A stretch of 64,000 nt of DNA from Diogma glabrata (GCA_963693315.1 OY856187.1:47758485-47822484); one strand, 5' to 3'; shown: positions 1 through 11,075, numbered from the stretch's first letter. The notes: generated by a model not told the origin, from the sequence alone. Numbers and translations are program-made.

Positions 1-551
1 CTCACAATTCGATAAACGCAATTCCCAAATCTCTTCAGAGTTCGATCACTGATTAGTAAGCACAAACACCAGGTTTTATTAAGTATTCAACACCTTAAAG
101 GAAAACAATACAGCAAACAATATTCCTAACTAGAATATTCTTTCAACAGCTTCAGAAACTCCAATGGTTGATTGTAGAAATTTCCAGAAATTTCCAACGA
201 TTAAAATAATACACAAATTATTTCTACTTAATAACACTTTAAGCTTTATTTACAAAAAAACTAATTTTAAATATCACTTTTATAATTTTAAATTTATCGT
301 CACAGGTTTAAAATAAAAGTAATTTTTGTCTTGCATTCGAGGTCACTTTTTAGAAACCTTGAGAAAACACTAGAATATTCGCTTATTTTACGTTATGATG
401 ATTTGATTCATAAAGTAATTTTATGTTGACCCAAGTTCTAAGAAATACAACAACAACACTATGCATTTCATTTATTTGTTGTTGTGTTTTGTTGTGATTT
501 AATTTTTTTGGAAGTGACTGTAATCGTCTGGATTTTTCTGTAATCGTAACA
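1..551. mobile_element. Solo LTR, family A, copy 1 (5' end outside the window)
   Basis: The stretch matches, block by block, two complete copies at 15853-16575 and 38373-39083. It ends in CGTAACA like the other copies. The complete copies begin TGTTACG, so the ends are TG...CA with a 7-bp inverted match, as in LTRs. No internal retroelement coding region adjoins any copy, so they are best read as solo LTRs left by recombination. The first part of this copy lies before base 1. A terminal-inverted-repeat element without coding capacity is the alternative. Confidence 0.6.
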
Positions 552-868
552 ATATGAAAGGTACATATGTTACTAACATTTTTTTAAATTTTTCAGGTGG
601 GGAATATTTTTTGTTTTTTTTTTAAATTAGTATTCTTGTAATGTGATTCAGAATTTAAAAACGGTTAATCGACGACTTGCGTCTTGAAAACTGACCATCC
701 AACCTTTTTTATTTTCTTTGTTGTCAAGGTAAGTATAAGTTTTGTTATTTTAATTATTTTATTGTTTATTTTTATTACAGGTAAAAAGTTCATAAGGCGT
801 TATGGCGCACCGTTTCTTTGGTATTAGTATTAACAATACTGTACAATAGCTAGTTACTTAACAGGAAG
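552..868. other. Intergenic, AT-rich
   Basis: T-rich sequence between the solo LTR and the RT remnant. I see no ORF, RNA gene or clear repeat in it. Confidence 0.5.
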
Positions 869-1441
869 AACTCTGGTCTATGATACCGAAGCAGATTCGA
901 AGAAGTACAATATAACAGGGAGGTACCCAGGAATCGTCACAGGAATCGATCATTAGACCACTGTTATAGAACATAATGTACGATGGTGTACTCAAAGTAC
1001 GTATGCTCAAATAAACAACGATTATCACAGATAACATTGCCATAGCTGCTGTAGTAAAAAACCTCACGAATATTATTGCCAACTGTATCCAAACCATAAT
1101 CAGTGTTAGAGCATGGTTGCACAATACAGGACTAGAGTTAGCCGGTCAGAAAACGGAAGTCAAACTAATGAGTAACCCAAAAGTTGTGGCAAGTATCGAT
1201 ACCCAGGTTGGTGAACAGAGCATAACATTTGGCCAGCACCAGGGGTATCTTGGAGTCATTCTATAACAGACTCAACTACCAGAGAACCATCTTCAAAGAC
1301 CACCTGATGTACGCTGCCAACAAAGCCCAATGAGTGGGGTTGTTCTTGCAAGGATTATGCCAAAAATACCAATAGACGTATCAAAACGGCCTACATACTG
1401 AAATCGTTGCGCATATGCTGCGCTGTAGTGAACATATGGGT
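869..1441 (+). pseudogene. Decayed non-LTR retrotransposon RT (R1/Jockey-like)
   Basis: Conceptual translation in shifting plus frames gives, in order, a block like the approach to RT motif B (YDTEADSKKYNITG), a NIMYDGVLK segment, a damaged catalytic box reading ITDNIAIAAV where family members have an F/YADD core, then RAWLHNTGLELAGQKTEVKL and GYLGVIL, and finally VVLARIMPKI. This order of palm and thumb segments is typical of R1- or Jockey-type reverse transcriptases. Several stops and frameshifts interrupt it, the two catalytic aspartates are not preserved, and both ends are missing. It is a dead fragment. The clade is my inference from these short blocks. Confidence 0.72.
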
Positions 1442-1681
1442 GTCGCTGTACCTAAATCATAAAATATACTATTAATAATAAAATATAGTATTATATTGCA
1501 AGCCGTCGATTCGGCAAAATATATCATAATGAAATATAAAGCAGAATGAGTAGTTGAATAAAGTTAATAACTATAATTACTACATGAAAATTGAAAAAAA
1601 TGGCTTTGGCCTTATATCATGAATTTATAAGTATTTGAAATTAATTAAACTGTATTTAATCTTCACATGAACATTACGTGC

Positions 1682-1751
1682 AGTTGTCTCAACTACACCG
1701 TTCTGTACATGTACAGCTGTTGAAACAATTTTGGAGTTTCATTTGTCATAT
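1682..1751 (+). repeat. Left part of a dispersed repeat split by an insertion
   Basis: The segment with GTTGTCTCAACTACA matches the left half of an undivided copy at 30833-30990. Its right half lies at 5377-5455. The 3.6 kb between them begins and ends with CCCGGGTA in inverted orientation, so one element was inserted into the other. Confidence 0.5.
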
Positions 1752-1984
1752 CCCGGGTAGGAGCTGCCAATGTTAAACAACGGACCAATCTCGGGCCAGT
1801 ATTGACGATCCAAGCCTTGGCTAGTTAGCTTTGGGCCAGGCCTAGGCCAGTTGTAAATTCCTATACTGAACAGTTTATTATATTACGCGTTATTAACCAG
1901 TTTCATGCATTGTAAACATGTGCTGGCCTGCTGACCATATTATGTTTATCTATATTTTCATATTCTCTATCACAACCTCTTTTG

Positions 1985-2315
1985 TAATGAAGAGCTTTCT
2001 AATTGGCGAACCAATGAGAATGGCATAGCAGGATGCGTACCTAGAGAAATTTAACGCCGTAACGACTAATGCTCAGCCATCGTGGCTTTGAAAGATTTTT
2101 ACCTGCTGCTTCAACACAAATGCAGAAATGTACGCAATTTACGAAAATACACAGAAATGGAAAAAAAATACAAGTGAAAAACGGAGACTCTGGCGACCCC
2201 TTTTGCGAAAGAACCACTATCAGCGCGTCCAACCCCAACCACAATCACTCCCAGACGCCCACACACTCACGCTTCATACATGCTAACATTCACCCACACA
2301 CTCAGACTGCAAAGC
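1985..2315 (+). repeat. Dispersed repeat, inverted partner at 42180-42515
   Basis: The segment contains AGACTCTGGCGACCCC, a (CA)-rich tract and GGCATAGCAGG. The same order of words occurs on the opposite strand at 42180-42515 (GGGGTCGCCAGAGTCT, GT-rich tract, CCTGCTATGCC). The TGGCGACC word resembles a tRNA-primed binding site, so this may be an LTR-element leader, but no coding part is attached. Confidence 0.45.
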
Positions 2316-3111
2316 AAGACAATTAAGCTTTAAGACCCGCAGCAAGTATCGCAAGTGGTAGTAATCACTATTTCGTTGTATGGCTGTCATCTGACCCAAA
2401 TGATACAGCTCGTAAACCACTGCCATTGCTGGTACACCGTGAATCAGATCTTAGAGCACTGGCGAACGTCACACGCTATATTGAAAGTCTTTATTGATTA
2501 TTTCCCCTTTTCCTTATTAATAACATTTTCAAAAATTTATAAAACTATAAGTAATTCCCAAAAAAAAATACTTACAACTCAAAAAAAAATTATAAGTTTA
2601 TTTGTAAGTTAAACAAACATGTCCAAACCAGTTTATTTCAATACCTGTAGTTTACAGTTGGTTAATGTATAATATGGTTAATAAACATAAAACATGACAA
2701 GGTTTTGTTTTTTTTGTATTACAGGTTATTTGAGAATGATTTTTGATTTACTTAAAAATATAAATTCATAAATTTAGGTAATGTAATAAAAGAAAATGTC
2801 TTTGGAAAACGAGACGTTACCTCGGAGCAAAAAAAAATATTTTGATTAGAATCATTTCCAATTCAGACTACATGCATCTCGCTACACGCATCGCCAGTTC
2901 ACACACACACGCAACGACAAGCACGCCCCCATTCAACCACTGATACACCCTTTCACACGCATTCACACTTCTACGTTAAAAAAAGTAAATAAAATAAATC
3001 AAGTTCGCTCACCCCATGTTTAAATCCTCCCGGCTTCCAAGACTTGCGGCCTTAGCCCTCCATCAGCAATGAATAATCCAACAGGTAAAGTACTACGGTT
3101 GAAATTGTATA
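2316..3111. other. Non-coding stretch inside the foldback-like element
   Basis: AT-rich with a CA-rich patch at about 2895-2965. The short ORFs here have no family resemblance that I can recognise. Confidence 0.4.
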
Positions 3112-3456
3112 AATAAAACTTGAATGCTGAGTTGCAATTCGGTGGTGATAACACAAGAAAATTGTATATCAATGTTCAGTTGAACTTCAGTTGTAATCAC
3201 CCCAAAGTTGGATGTCAGTTGAAATATGTAAAATAAACGATAGCAACAGCAAAAATTTGATACAAATGTTGAGTTGAAATATGTCAAATATACGGTGGTA
3301 ACAGCAAAAATGTTATATAAATGTTGAGTTGCAATAATATACGGCAGTAACAGTAAAACTTGGATACAAATGTTGCGTTGAAATAATATACAGTAGCCAC
3401 AGCAAAACTCTGATACAAATGATGTGTTGAAACAACACACGGTAGCACAGCACAAA
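3112..3456. repeat. Degenerate tandem array, ~50-bp unit, about seven units
   Basis: The phrase (a)caaatgttgagttgaaat, followed by atata-cggtagtaacagcaaaa, recurs. The anchor word gagttg/cagttg/gcgttg/gtgttg falls near 3128, 3178, 3216, 3271, 3326, 3375 and 3424, giving spacings of 50, 38, 55, 55, 49 and 49 bp. Cys-, Phe- and Tyr-rich ORFs on the minus strand here are artefacts of the repeat. Confidence 0.7.
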
Positions 3457-5230
3457 TTTTACTTTCAATGATATTCCAATCCAATAAGTCAAAACTCGCT
3501 TGGTGTATTTTTATGATTTTTCGTTTTTAATTTATAACACGGCTCATACATAACAATAAATGATCTAAGTAGTACTTAATATCTACGATACTGGTTACTT
3601 TGTTTGATACGCCTTAACAATAATACTACAGTGTAGACGAATCATCGCACACTCAATTGATACACAGGTTGTCTTAATTTTACAATAAATATTCTCTATG
3701 GCACATATAATTTATTTTACTAAGTTTATATGACATATATAATATTTTCATCCAGAGAGATTACCTCACATTCGATTGCTATTTAAATGGGCTTAATTTG
3801 TATTAAGTATTTTCCACGGCATATGTAATTGATGACGTTATGACTATTCACATGCTAATTTGGGACTACGTTTAGATATTCTATAAAGTGAAATGACGCT
3901 AGTTGTGTTAGGAATTGCACCAAATAACTTATTCCCTATTTTGGTTTTATAACAGCACTCGGTTGGTAATGCGATCGACCCGTTATTTTCTACACAAACA
4001 CTAGACGTAATATTCCGGACCTTTTATCACATTTATTTTTCTATCCAAAAGGTAAGTACAAAAGAAATCTCAACATTGGATTTTTCCGAATAACCGCAAA
4101 ACTACTTATGCCCCGTAATCCTTAAATATTGAATTAACATTCGATGAAAAGAAATATATCACAAAACTTCGACCTTCAAGGTCCACCTGGTATTGACCTT
4201 AATCACAGCACAAACATATATTATATATTTTGATTTCTTTAAATTGCACTAGCGACCCGCACTAACAAAATTAAAAAAAACTTAGGGACATTAACACTTG
4301 TGAATTTACTTCACACAAATTATAAAAATTTAATAATTTTCATTTATTTGGATTTTTATGCACGAGTTTAACCAAAAAAAACCGCGATGACAACTCATCA
4401 AATCAATGTCACAATTTCCAATTTGAAAAATGAAATGATAATACAATACTAAGAGACAGAGATAGTATAGTCATCTTTTTATAGCAACCTTTAGTATCGA
4501 AAAATTCGAAAAAGTGTTTTTGATGAAAGGAAATTTATATTATGCTAATAAATGTTAGGACCTTTTTCCGTTAAAACAAAACTGTTTGTTATTTTGTCAT
4601 ACATAAAATTGTAAGATAATTTAACGAAATAAGTTATTTCCAACACATATGTAAGAAATATTAAAAGGAATTACACGTAAGTTTAACCGATCTTATGATG
4701 TTTACGTGTCATGAAATAATAGCTTACTATAGTATTACAGTAAAATGTAGATCTATAACGGAAAGATAAATTGATAAAAAATATCCATATAAGAAATCGA
4801 ACACATAACTAATTGTAGGGTAATAATTTTTTTGCTATTGCGACGATTGGACAAATATGCACAGCCGTTTGAGGTTTGAAAACTTTGTTGAGCAAGTATG
4901 GTTAGTGTCCGGAGAATTCAAATTTTAGTAGTTTGGTAAAGTAATGCGGGTGAAAACGCAGTGTGAGTCATTAATAGGGGATTGTAAAGGAAATATTATT
5001 GTTAATTGTTTTATGCTAAGAACAAATTTATGTAACGGAAACTATATGAATATATTATGACTATAGATTGTGGATGGATGAGAAACTATTATGAACTACG
5101 TATGGCAAGCAAAATTGTGAATTATGAGAAAACAGACATTAAATAAATCGGGAACTTTACCGCTCTACATTAACATACTCCAGTCTACATAACACTTTCC
5201 ACACATTTAAAGGAGGTCTGATAAAAAATT
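3457..5230. other. Non-coding remainder of the foldback-like element
   Basis: About 1.8 kb of AT-rich sequence. I could not identify a gene, RNA or internal duplication here. It may include older repeat fragments. Confidence 0.4.
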
Positions 5231-5376
5231 GGTTTAGTAGACCTGGTCCAAGTCTTATTTGCCAGACATCAGCCCCCAAGCTTTGGCTATTTGAAAATGT
5301 TAAGCCTGGCCCAACCCCCAAAAGCCATGGTGCGGTCTTGGTCCAGGCTTGGCTCCTTAGCTTTTTCTTACCCGGG

Positions 5377-5455
5377 ATCCGCCCTCATGGCCAAGTTGAT
5401 ACAACCGAATTTCGATTGGAAATATGTTGTTGTCAGTGCAAAATTAGCTTAAAGA
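5377..5455 (+). repeat. Right part of the split dispersed repeat
   Basis: It reads ...AACCGAATTTCGATTGGAAA... and matches the right half of the undivided copy at 30833-30990 (AACTGCATTTCGATTGAAAA). See 1682-1751. Confidence 0.5.
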
Positions 5456-5467
5456 TTTATTAAAAAA

Positions 5468-5650
5468 TATTACCCGTAAACTTGCTATACGAACAAAAAT
5501 TTTAAGTCCGGCGACAAAATTGTGAGATGTTTTAGAATATTATTTACTACAACTCAAATCCTGTCGTGGTACACTCTTCTAACATTTTTTGGGCAATATA
5601 TATTTTTTACAAATTTGAAAAATAATAAAGCTCGAAAATGTGAACCTTTA
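5468..5650 (+). repeat. Dispersed repeat, second copy at 11752-11920
   Basis: Shared blocks include TTACCCGT...AAACTTGCTA, CTACTACAACTCAAAT and the following ACACxxTTCxAACATTTT, in the same order in both places. Non-coding. Confidence 0.5.
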
Positions 5651-5706
5651 CCGAATAAAATTATTAGTTCGGACAAACCGATCACTATAAATAATTTTCT
5701 TTATTT

Positions 5707-6017
5707 TGTAGCGGTAACAGTACACTAAACAAAAACAAATAACAACAACGACAATACTAAAGTTAATTCAGCGGAAGTCGAGTTTAATTCTAATTAATTA
5801 ACTGTCATCAAAAAAAAAATTAAAATCACTTTAGTTTTTGCACTCGGTCGAGCAACTTAAAAATATTAAAATCGAAACAAAATGTACTGTATAATAAATC
5901 GTTTGTTAAATCAATAAAAGAAGTTTATTTAATGATTGCATATCATTGTTTTTTTTTTATTGAGTGTTTATTATTTTATAAATAAAACTATTTTATTAAA
6001 GGACAAATATCGCCTCA
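5707..6017 (+). repeat. 5' LTR of the gypsy-type element
   Basis: It starts TGTAGCGGTA and ends ATCGCCTCA, 311 bp. It matches the 302-bp copy at 9211-9512 with small indels and substitutions. Preceded by ATTT, one half of the target duplication. Confidence 0.92.
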
Positions 6018-6019
6018 CG

Positions 6020-6037
6020 TGGTGACCCCGACGTGAT
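6020..6037 (+). promoter_or_regulatory. Primer-binding site
   Basis: TGGTGACCCCGACGTGAT lies two bases after the 5' LTR, the position of the tRNA primer site that starts minus-strand DNA synthesis. I did not assign the tRNA. Confidence 0.75.
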
Positions 6038-6050
6038 TAGTGAGTTATTA

Positions 6051-6700
6051 TCACACCAAATTTGGCAACAAAGCACGTAAATGTTTACAACCGTGCAAAT
6101 ACAAACAAGATGCAACAGCTTCGCAATCTAATGACTCGGGAAACTACTAAGTCCCGCTGTTACTACAGCTAACAGTGGGATCTACAATTCACGCCGTCTT
6201 TTTGTTAGGGACCATGAAAACATATTACAGTTTTTGATAGATAGTGGTGCTGAAGTCTCCGTACTACCCCATTCTACATTTCCACACGGCAATAAAGATC
6301 CCATTCAAACGCTTACTGCTGCAACGGGACAGCAATTCCCACATATCGTACTGAGCTGTTAAAACTTAACATTGGACTTAGGCGATCATTCACACACACT
6401 TTCATACTGGCAGATGTTAACAGGCCTATAATAGGTGCTGATTTCCTCTCGAAGTATGACATTTTGATCGATCTGAAAAATAGGAAGTTAATTGATTCTA
6501 AAAAATCCCTACATGTGAATGCAATTATCACTAATTGTAATACGCCTACTCCTAAACATTTCATCATCGACAATCAATTCGGCACTCTCCTTAAAATGTT
6601 TTTGTCACTTACCGAGGCACCAAACTATGGTCTCCCAATTAAACACAATGTAAAGCATTACATTGTGACTAATGGAAGACTTCCATCCATTAATCCATGA
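6051..6700 (+). pseudogene. Gag remnant and aspartic protease, frameshifted
   Basis: Directly after the leader the translation reads FGNKARKCLQPC, like the last residues of gag in this type of element, so nearly all of gag is gone. About 45 codons later comes LIDSGAEVSVLP, the DSGA active site of a retroviral-type aspartic protease (about 6232-6270). The reading frame then shifts near 6340-6370, and ADVNRPIIGADFLSKYDILID (6410-6475) continues the protease fold, including the conserved GADFL segment. A stop near 6698 separates it from the RT frame. No function can be expected from this copy. Confidence 0.8.
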
Positions 6701-6703
6701 TGC

Positions 6704-8035
6704 TTGGACCAGATGAAACTCAAAGCTGCAAAGACCGAATTCGAACATATGGTGGAACTAGGTATTTGTCGTCCTTCTAATTCCCCAGTCTCTTCATCTT
6801 TACACATGGTTCCGAAAAAGGACTGGCGACCTTGTGGAGGCTACAGTAAACTTAATGCTGCTACTGTTCCGGATAGATATCCCATCCCCAACATAGAAAA
6901 TTTTTCCTTGCAACTAGCATTATGCAAATTTTTTTCAAAAATAGATCTAGTAAAAGCTTATCACCAGATGACAGATGAGGATATTCATAAAACAGCTATA
7001 ACTACACCTTTTGGATTGTTCGAGCTCACTCGTATGCCTTACGGTTTACGTAACTTAGCACAGACATTCCAGCGCTCCATCAACGAAGTTACAAAGGAAC
7101 TGGATTTCGTCTTCGGTTATATAGATGATATCCTCATAGCTAGCCGCTCTGAAGCAGAACATCTTCTGCAGTTGGAGAAGCTTTTCACTCGCCAACTGAA
7201 TAAGGCATAAATATGAAAGCTTCAAAATGCATCTTCGCCCAAAAATCACTTGATTTTTTGAGCCACTTTATTTCGGAAAATGGCATACTCCCATCGAAAG
7301 ATAGAGTCACTGCCATCTCCAACTTTCAAGCCCCAGCATCAATTCACCAAATACAGCAATTCGTAGGTATAGTGAATTATTATCACCGCTTCATACCACG
7401 TTTAGCCAAATTGTTAGCGCCTATTCACGGGCATTTAGCATTATTGATTAAAAAAGGCAGAACAAATCCAACTTCTCTTGGCCAGAAACTGCAACGGCCA
7501 CTGTAACGAGTCTTTCATTAAGGTCAAAGAATCTCTTGCCGCCGCTACTCTTTTAACACATCCGTTGGACAACACACAGTTCAACATAACATCAGACGCT
7601 TCGAAAACTGCAGTCGAAGCTGTACTACAACAGTACAAAAATGAATGTTGGGAGCCACTTGCATTTTTCTCCAGGAAACTCACTCCTACTGAAGCAAAAT
7701 ATTCCGCGTTTGTTAGAGAACTATTAGCAATCTATCTCGCAATTAAAAATTTTCGCTATTTTGTCGAAGGTCAAAATTTCTCTGTCTACACTGACCACAA
7801 ACCTCTGATCACAGCAATTTCCTCCAAAACTTTAAAAAGTCCACGACAACCACTTCATCTAGATTTCATCGCACAGTTCACTACAGACTTACGGCCCATC
7901 AGAGGTAAAGACAACGTCGTCAGTAATTGTTTATCACGTTCTGCTGAAGAATCTTCTACAGAAATCTACATTTCTACTTTCAACTTGAAAGATCTATCGA
8001 AATTGCAACAGGGGACGATGAACTTAAGAAATTAA
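6704..8035 (+). pseudogene. Gypsy-type reverse transcriptase and RNase H, broken in three pieces
   Basis: Piece 1 (6704-7210) holds RT motifs [41 protein letters not shown] and the catalytic YIDDIL (about 7117-7134). A TAA at 7208 is followed by piece 2 (7213-7506), with the RT connection: FLSHFISENGILPSKDRV and YYHRFIPRLAKLLAPI. After a frameshift, piece 3 (7478-8035) is RNase H: NITSDASKTAVEAVLQQ, LAFFSRKLTPTEAKYS, ELLAIYLAIKNFRYFVEG, YTDHKPL. The motif spacing is normal for Ty3/gypsy pol. The catalytic RT aspartates and the RNase H TDA and TDH residues remain, so decay came through indels and stops. Confidence 0.88.
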
Positions 8036-8039
8036 TTAA

Positions 8040-9166
8040 TCCTGACAAACCGTCAAGATCATCAAAAGTTAAACTTAGGTTCATACAATCATCAGGCAGC
8101 AACGAGTAAAATCTGGTGCGAGACATCATCTGGTTATAATCGACCATACGTCCCACACAATATCAGAAAAACAATTTTCGATAACCTACATGGTTTATCA
8201 CATCCAGGCATACGTGCAACGCGGAAATTAATTACATCCAAGTATTTTTGGCTACGAATGAATAGACACAGGGATATGGGCTAAATCTTGTGAATCGGGT
8301 CAACGATCAAAAATCCATAGACACACAAAATCTCCGATTGGTAAGTTTGATTTACCAAATTACAGATTTGAACATATCCACATTGACATCGTTGGACCAC
8401 TACCACAATCAAATGGATATAGCTACATTTTGACTACAGTAGACCGCTTCACACGTTGGCCAAAAGCATATCCATTAAAGGATATGACAGTAAGTACCAT
8501 AGCATCAACACTTTTACAGGAATATATCTCCAGGTTTGGTATTTCTTCAGTCATATAACGACAGATCGTGGTTGACAATTCGAATCCAATCTGTTCACCG
8601 GGCTCACTAAGCTTCTAGGATCTCATCAAATCCACACAACTGCTTACCGTCAACTTAAAGCATCTCTTAAAGCGAGATGCAATACCGGTCATTGGAGCAC
8701 TGAATTCTCACTAGTTTTACTTGGCATCAGAACTTCATTCAAAGAAGACATCGACTGCACACCTGTAGAACTAGTGTATGGTCAAATTCTTAAGGTTCCC
8801 GGTGAATTCTTCGTCGACTCTCCAACAGCCCACAGTTCCGATACTTCTGAGTTCATTAAAAAATTGCGAAGTAATATGCAAACACTAATTCCTATTTATC
8901 CCAGGCAATTTAATCAGACTGACATTTTCATCCCCAAAAATCTCGAGAACTGTACTCACGTTTTTGACCGAGTGGACAAAGTAAAAGGACCCCTTAGTAC
9001 ACCTTACGAAGGGCCGTTTACAGTTGTACGAAAACTGCGTAAATTTTTCATCGCGGACATTCACGGTAAGAACACGACGATTTCCATCGACCGAATAAAA
9101 CCAGCATACAGCATCTTGTCGGCAGACAGAAAACTACAAAACAAAACCAAACACGTTTTAATGTAA
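8040..9166 (+). pseudogene. Integrase, N-terminal part decayed, C-terminal part open
   Basis: The zinc-binding region is recognisable (LHGLSHPGIRATRKLI, ending in CESG). The catalytic core starts at about 8370 with HIDIVGPLPQSNGY and VDRFTRWPKAYPLKDM, where D of HIDIVGP is the first acidic residue of the D,D-35-E triad. Frameshifts then blur the second aspartate and the glutamate (8550-8770). The last 130 codons (8774-9166) are open: LVYGQ, FDRVDKVKGPLSTPYEGPF and a basic tail, as in the GPY/F-type C-terminal module of gypsy integrases. The open tail also overlaps the target-choice region of the protein. Confidence 0.78.
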
Positions 9167-9190
9167 AATCGATCTAAAATTTATAATTTT

Positions 9191-9210
9191 AAATCTGGTG
9201 GGGGAGTGTA
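9191..9210 (+). promoter_or_regulatory. Polypurine tract before the 3' LTR
   Basis: TGGTGGGGGAG lies a few bases before the 3' LTR, the usual place for the purine tract that primes plus-strand DNA synthesis. Confidence 0.7.
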
Positions 9211-9512
9211 TGTAGCGGTACTAAACAAAAACAAATAACAACAACGACAATACTAAAGTTAATTCAGTGGAAGTCGAGTTTAATTCTAATTAATTAATTG
9301 TCATCAAAAAAAACTAAAATCACTTTAGTTTTTGCACTCGGTCGAGCAACTCAAAAATATTAAAATCGAAACAAAATATACTGTTAACTGTATAATAAAT
9401 CCTTTGTTAAATCAATAAAAGAAGTTTATTTAATTGCATATTATTGTTTTTTTTATTGAGTGTTTATTATTAAATAAACAAAACTATTTTATATGAGGCA
9501 AATATCGCCTCA
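9211..9512 (+). repeat. 3' LTR of the gypsy-type element
   Basis: It starts TGTAGCGGTA and ends ATCGCCTCA, 302 bp, and is followed by ATTT, the second half of the target duplication. An AATAAA-like segment (TGTATAATAAATC) in the middle could serve as polyadenylation signal. Confidence 0.92.
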
Positions 9513-9516
9513 ATTT

Positions 9517-10211
9517 TACTCTTTGAGTAACCGAAATTTCTACCTATAGATGTGCGTAACTTTTTCATTTGCTTTGTACAATTATTGAAGTGAAAACTTC
9601 TTTAGGCGCGTTGTGCAATTTTGTATGGGTAAAAATTTATATATTCGAGTTATCATTTTCACGCATTACGTATATATTTTTAAATAAAAATACCTTTATC
9701 CGTTCATAGCGTTTCAATTTGCAATATGGATATCGCGGTCCGACTGAGGTTTTTTTATTGTTTTTTTTTTAAATTTTATTAAATACCATTAAAATTATTG
9801 ATTTTTTATTCATGAGTTCATAAAAACCATAAAAATTTATTTTTAGGAATTTTAAAAAATTGATCGATAATGCAGTTTTTTAAAGTTATTGCTACTGTCT
9901 TTTTCCGTTTCGTTCAAATTATTATCATTTCGAAATTAACAAGAAAATTATTTATTTTTTTGGCAGGTAGTGCTAAAATAATGAAATATTGGTTTTCCCA
10001 TCATTATTAGCCATAATTTCAATTCCGTGAAATAAAATACGGAAAATAAAAACTACTATTTGAGTATGTTTCACTTTCAAAATGAGTTTACATCCTTATC
10101 ACAAAAGATTGATTTAAACACAGGGGCGTTGTGCGATTTTGCATGGGAGAAAATTTATATATTCGAGTCATCAAGCATAAATCGAGTCATCATGCTAAAT
10201 AAATATTGAAT
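9517..10211. other. Intergenic, AT-rich with short dispersed repeats
   Basis: No gene seen. The words TTGTGCAATTTTGTATGGG (9608) and TTGTGCGATTTTGCATGGG (10130), each followed by AAAATTTATATATTCGAGT, show an internal ~520-bp-spaced direct repeat. Confidence 0.45.
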
Positions 10212-10330
10212 CTATATATATGTATATAAAATTGAAAGTATGTCTGTTTGTCCTTTATGCATTAATACACCATTCATCCAATCATCATGAAAATTTGGGA
10301 AGTTGTGTAGACCCAATGATAACTGACAAT
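10212..10330 (+). repeat. Start of a common insect dispersed repeat (Helitron-like end possible)
   Basis: TCTATATATATG followed by TATAAAATTGAAAGTATG and TGTCTGTTTGTCC, then CATTCATCCAATCATCATG, resembles the 5' ends of widespread non-autonomous repeats in insect genomes, some classed as Helitrons. No matching end with CTRR could be fixed, though a strong hairpin stands at 11076-11135. Confidence 0.3.
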
Positions 10331-10854
10331 TTTTTTTCAAAAACCGCACCATAGTGCCCTTATAATAATCTTAAGAGATTTTGCCTAAATGTTGCTAATT
10401 ATTTAATTTGGTTTTTATTTAAATATCGTTTTATACGGTTAGTTTGTTTTAATCAATGTTTTTTTGTTGATAATAATTTTATGAAATTGAAAAATGAAAA
10501 GTATAATCTGAAACAATTACATTTGTATATCATTGTCAAAATTGGAATTGGAATTTAACACATCATGATGTTATAAATTTTATCATCTACACCAAATATG
10601 TTGTTGGTTTGCAATTGTATGTCATACATGTTTCTAAAATTAAGTGAATATAGTTGATAACATCGATTATGTCGATTTAAAGCTCAATATTACGAGACGG
10701 AATTCGCACAAATACTATAGAAAGAAGCATAGCTTATGTATGATTAAACATGGATGGCAATCATGATGAATAAAGTAATTTAAAATGGTGGCACTTAGCC
10801 GATGGTGATTTGCAAACGGTAGCAATGCATAAATACCAATGAATACCAATCATA

Positions 10855-11010
10855 TGCAAAAAATTGGATTAGTGTTTTTGATTAAATTTTTTTGAATTTT
10901 TTTTATTTGGAGTTTTATTTTTTCAGATGGCGTTAAACGTTTTTTGAATTTTTGTTATATTGAGTTTTAATTTCAAAATGGCGCTACAAGTTTTCCTGTG
11001 CTAAAAAATT
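10855..11010 (+). repeat. Dispersed repeat, related copy at 15475-15640
   Basis: Both contain AAATTGGATT(A/G)GTGTTTTTGATTAAA, then ...GATGGCGTTAAACG.../GATAGTGTTAAATA... and TTTCAAAATGGCGCTAC-like blocks at similar spacing. A further fragment lies at 15738-15785. Confidence 0.5.
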
Positions 11011-11075
11011 AATCAGGCGTATATATAGGGGGTTTAATATTAACCCATAAAACTCTGGTGTTGAATGGAGGTGCT

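Larger units (their letters stand above)
1752..5376. mobile_element. Foldback-like element with CCCGGGTA inverted ends
   Basis: The left end reads CCCGGGTAGGAGCT and the right end, reversed, CCCGGGTAAGAAAAAGCT. Behind both ends lie about 120 bp rich in GCCAAGC/GGGCCAGGC words in opposite orientation (1752-1860 and 5230-5376), an imperfect inverted repeat. Flanking halves of one dispersed repeat confirm that this block is an insertion. No transposase ORF is visible inside, so it would be non-autonomous. It contains a 42-kb-related repeat (1985-2315) and a tandem array (3112-3456). The target duplication is unclear (at most AT). The class is unknown. Confidence 0.45.
5707..9512 (+). mobile_element. 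Ty3/gypsy-type LTR retrotransposon, gag largely deleted
   Basis: Two LTRs (5707-6017 and 9211-9512) bound 3.2 kb of internal sequence. The target duplication ATTT (5703-5706 and 9513-9516) is perfect. A primer-binding site follows the left LTR and a G-rich polypurine tract precedes the right one. Inside lie, in order, a scrap of the gag C-terminus, aspartic protease, RT, RNase H, integrase and a C-terminal integrase tail, with stops and frameshifts. About 1 kb of gag expected after the primer site is missing, so the copy could not make its own capsid. The LTRs differ by several indels and substitutions, so the insertion is not very recent. Confidence 0.9.

Noticed and set aside
858..1124. Minus-strand 88-codon hydrophobic frame
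   Set aside because: It is the antisense of the decayed RT remnant read on the plus strand.
3093..3484. Cys/Phe/Tyr-rich frames on the minus strand
   Set aside because: They follow the ~50-bp tandem units and repeat with them; no protein support.
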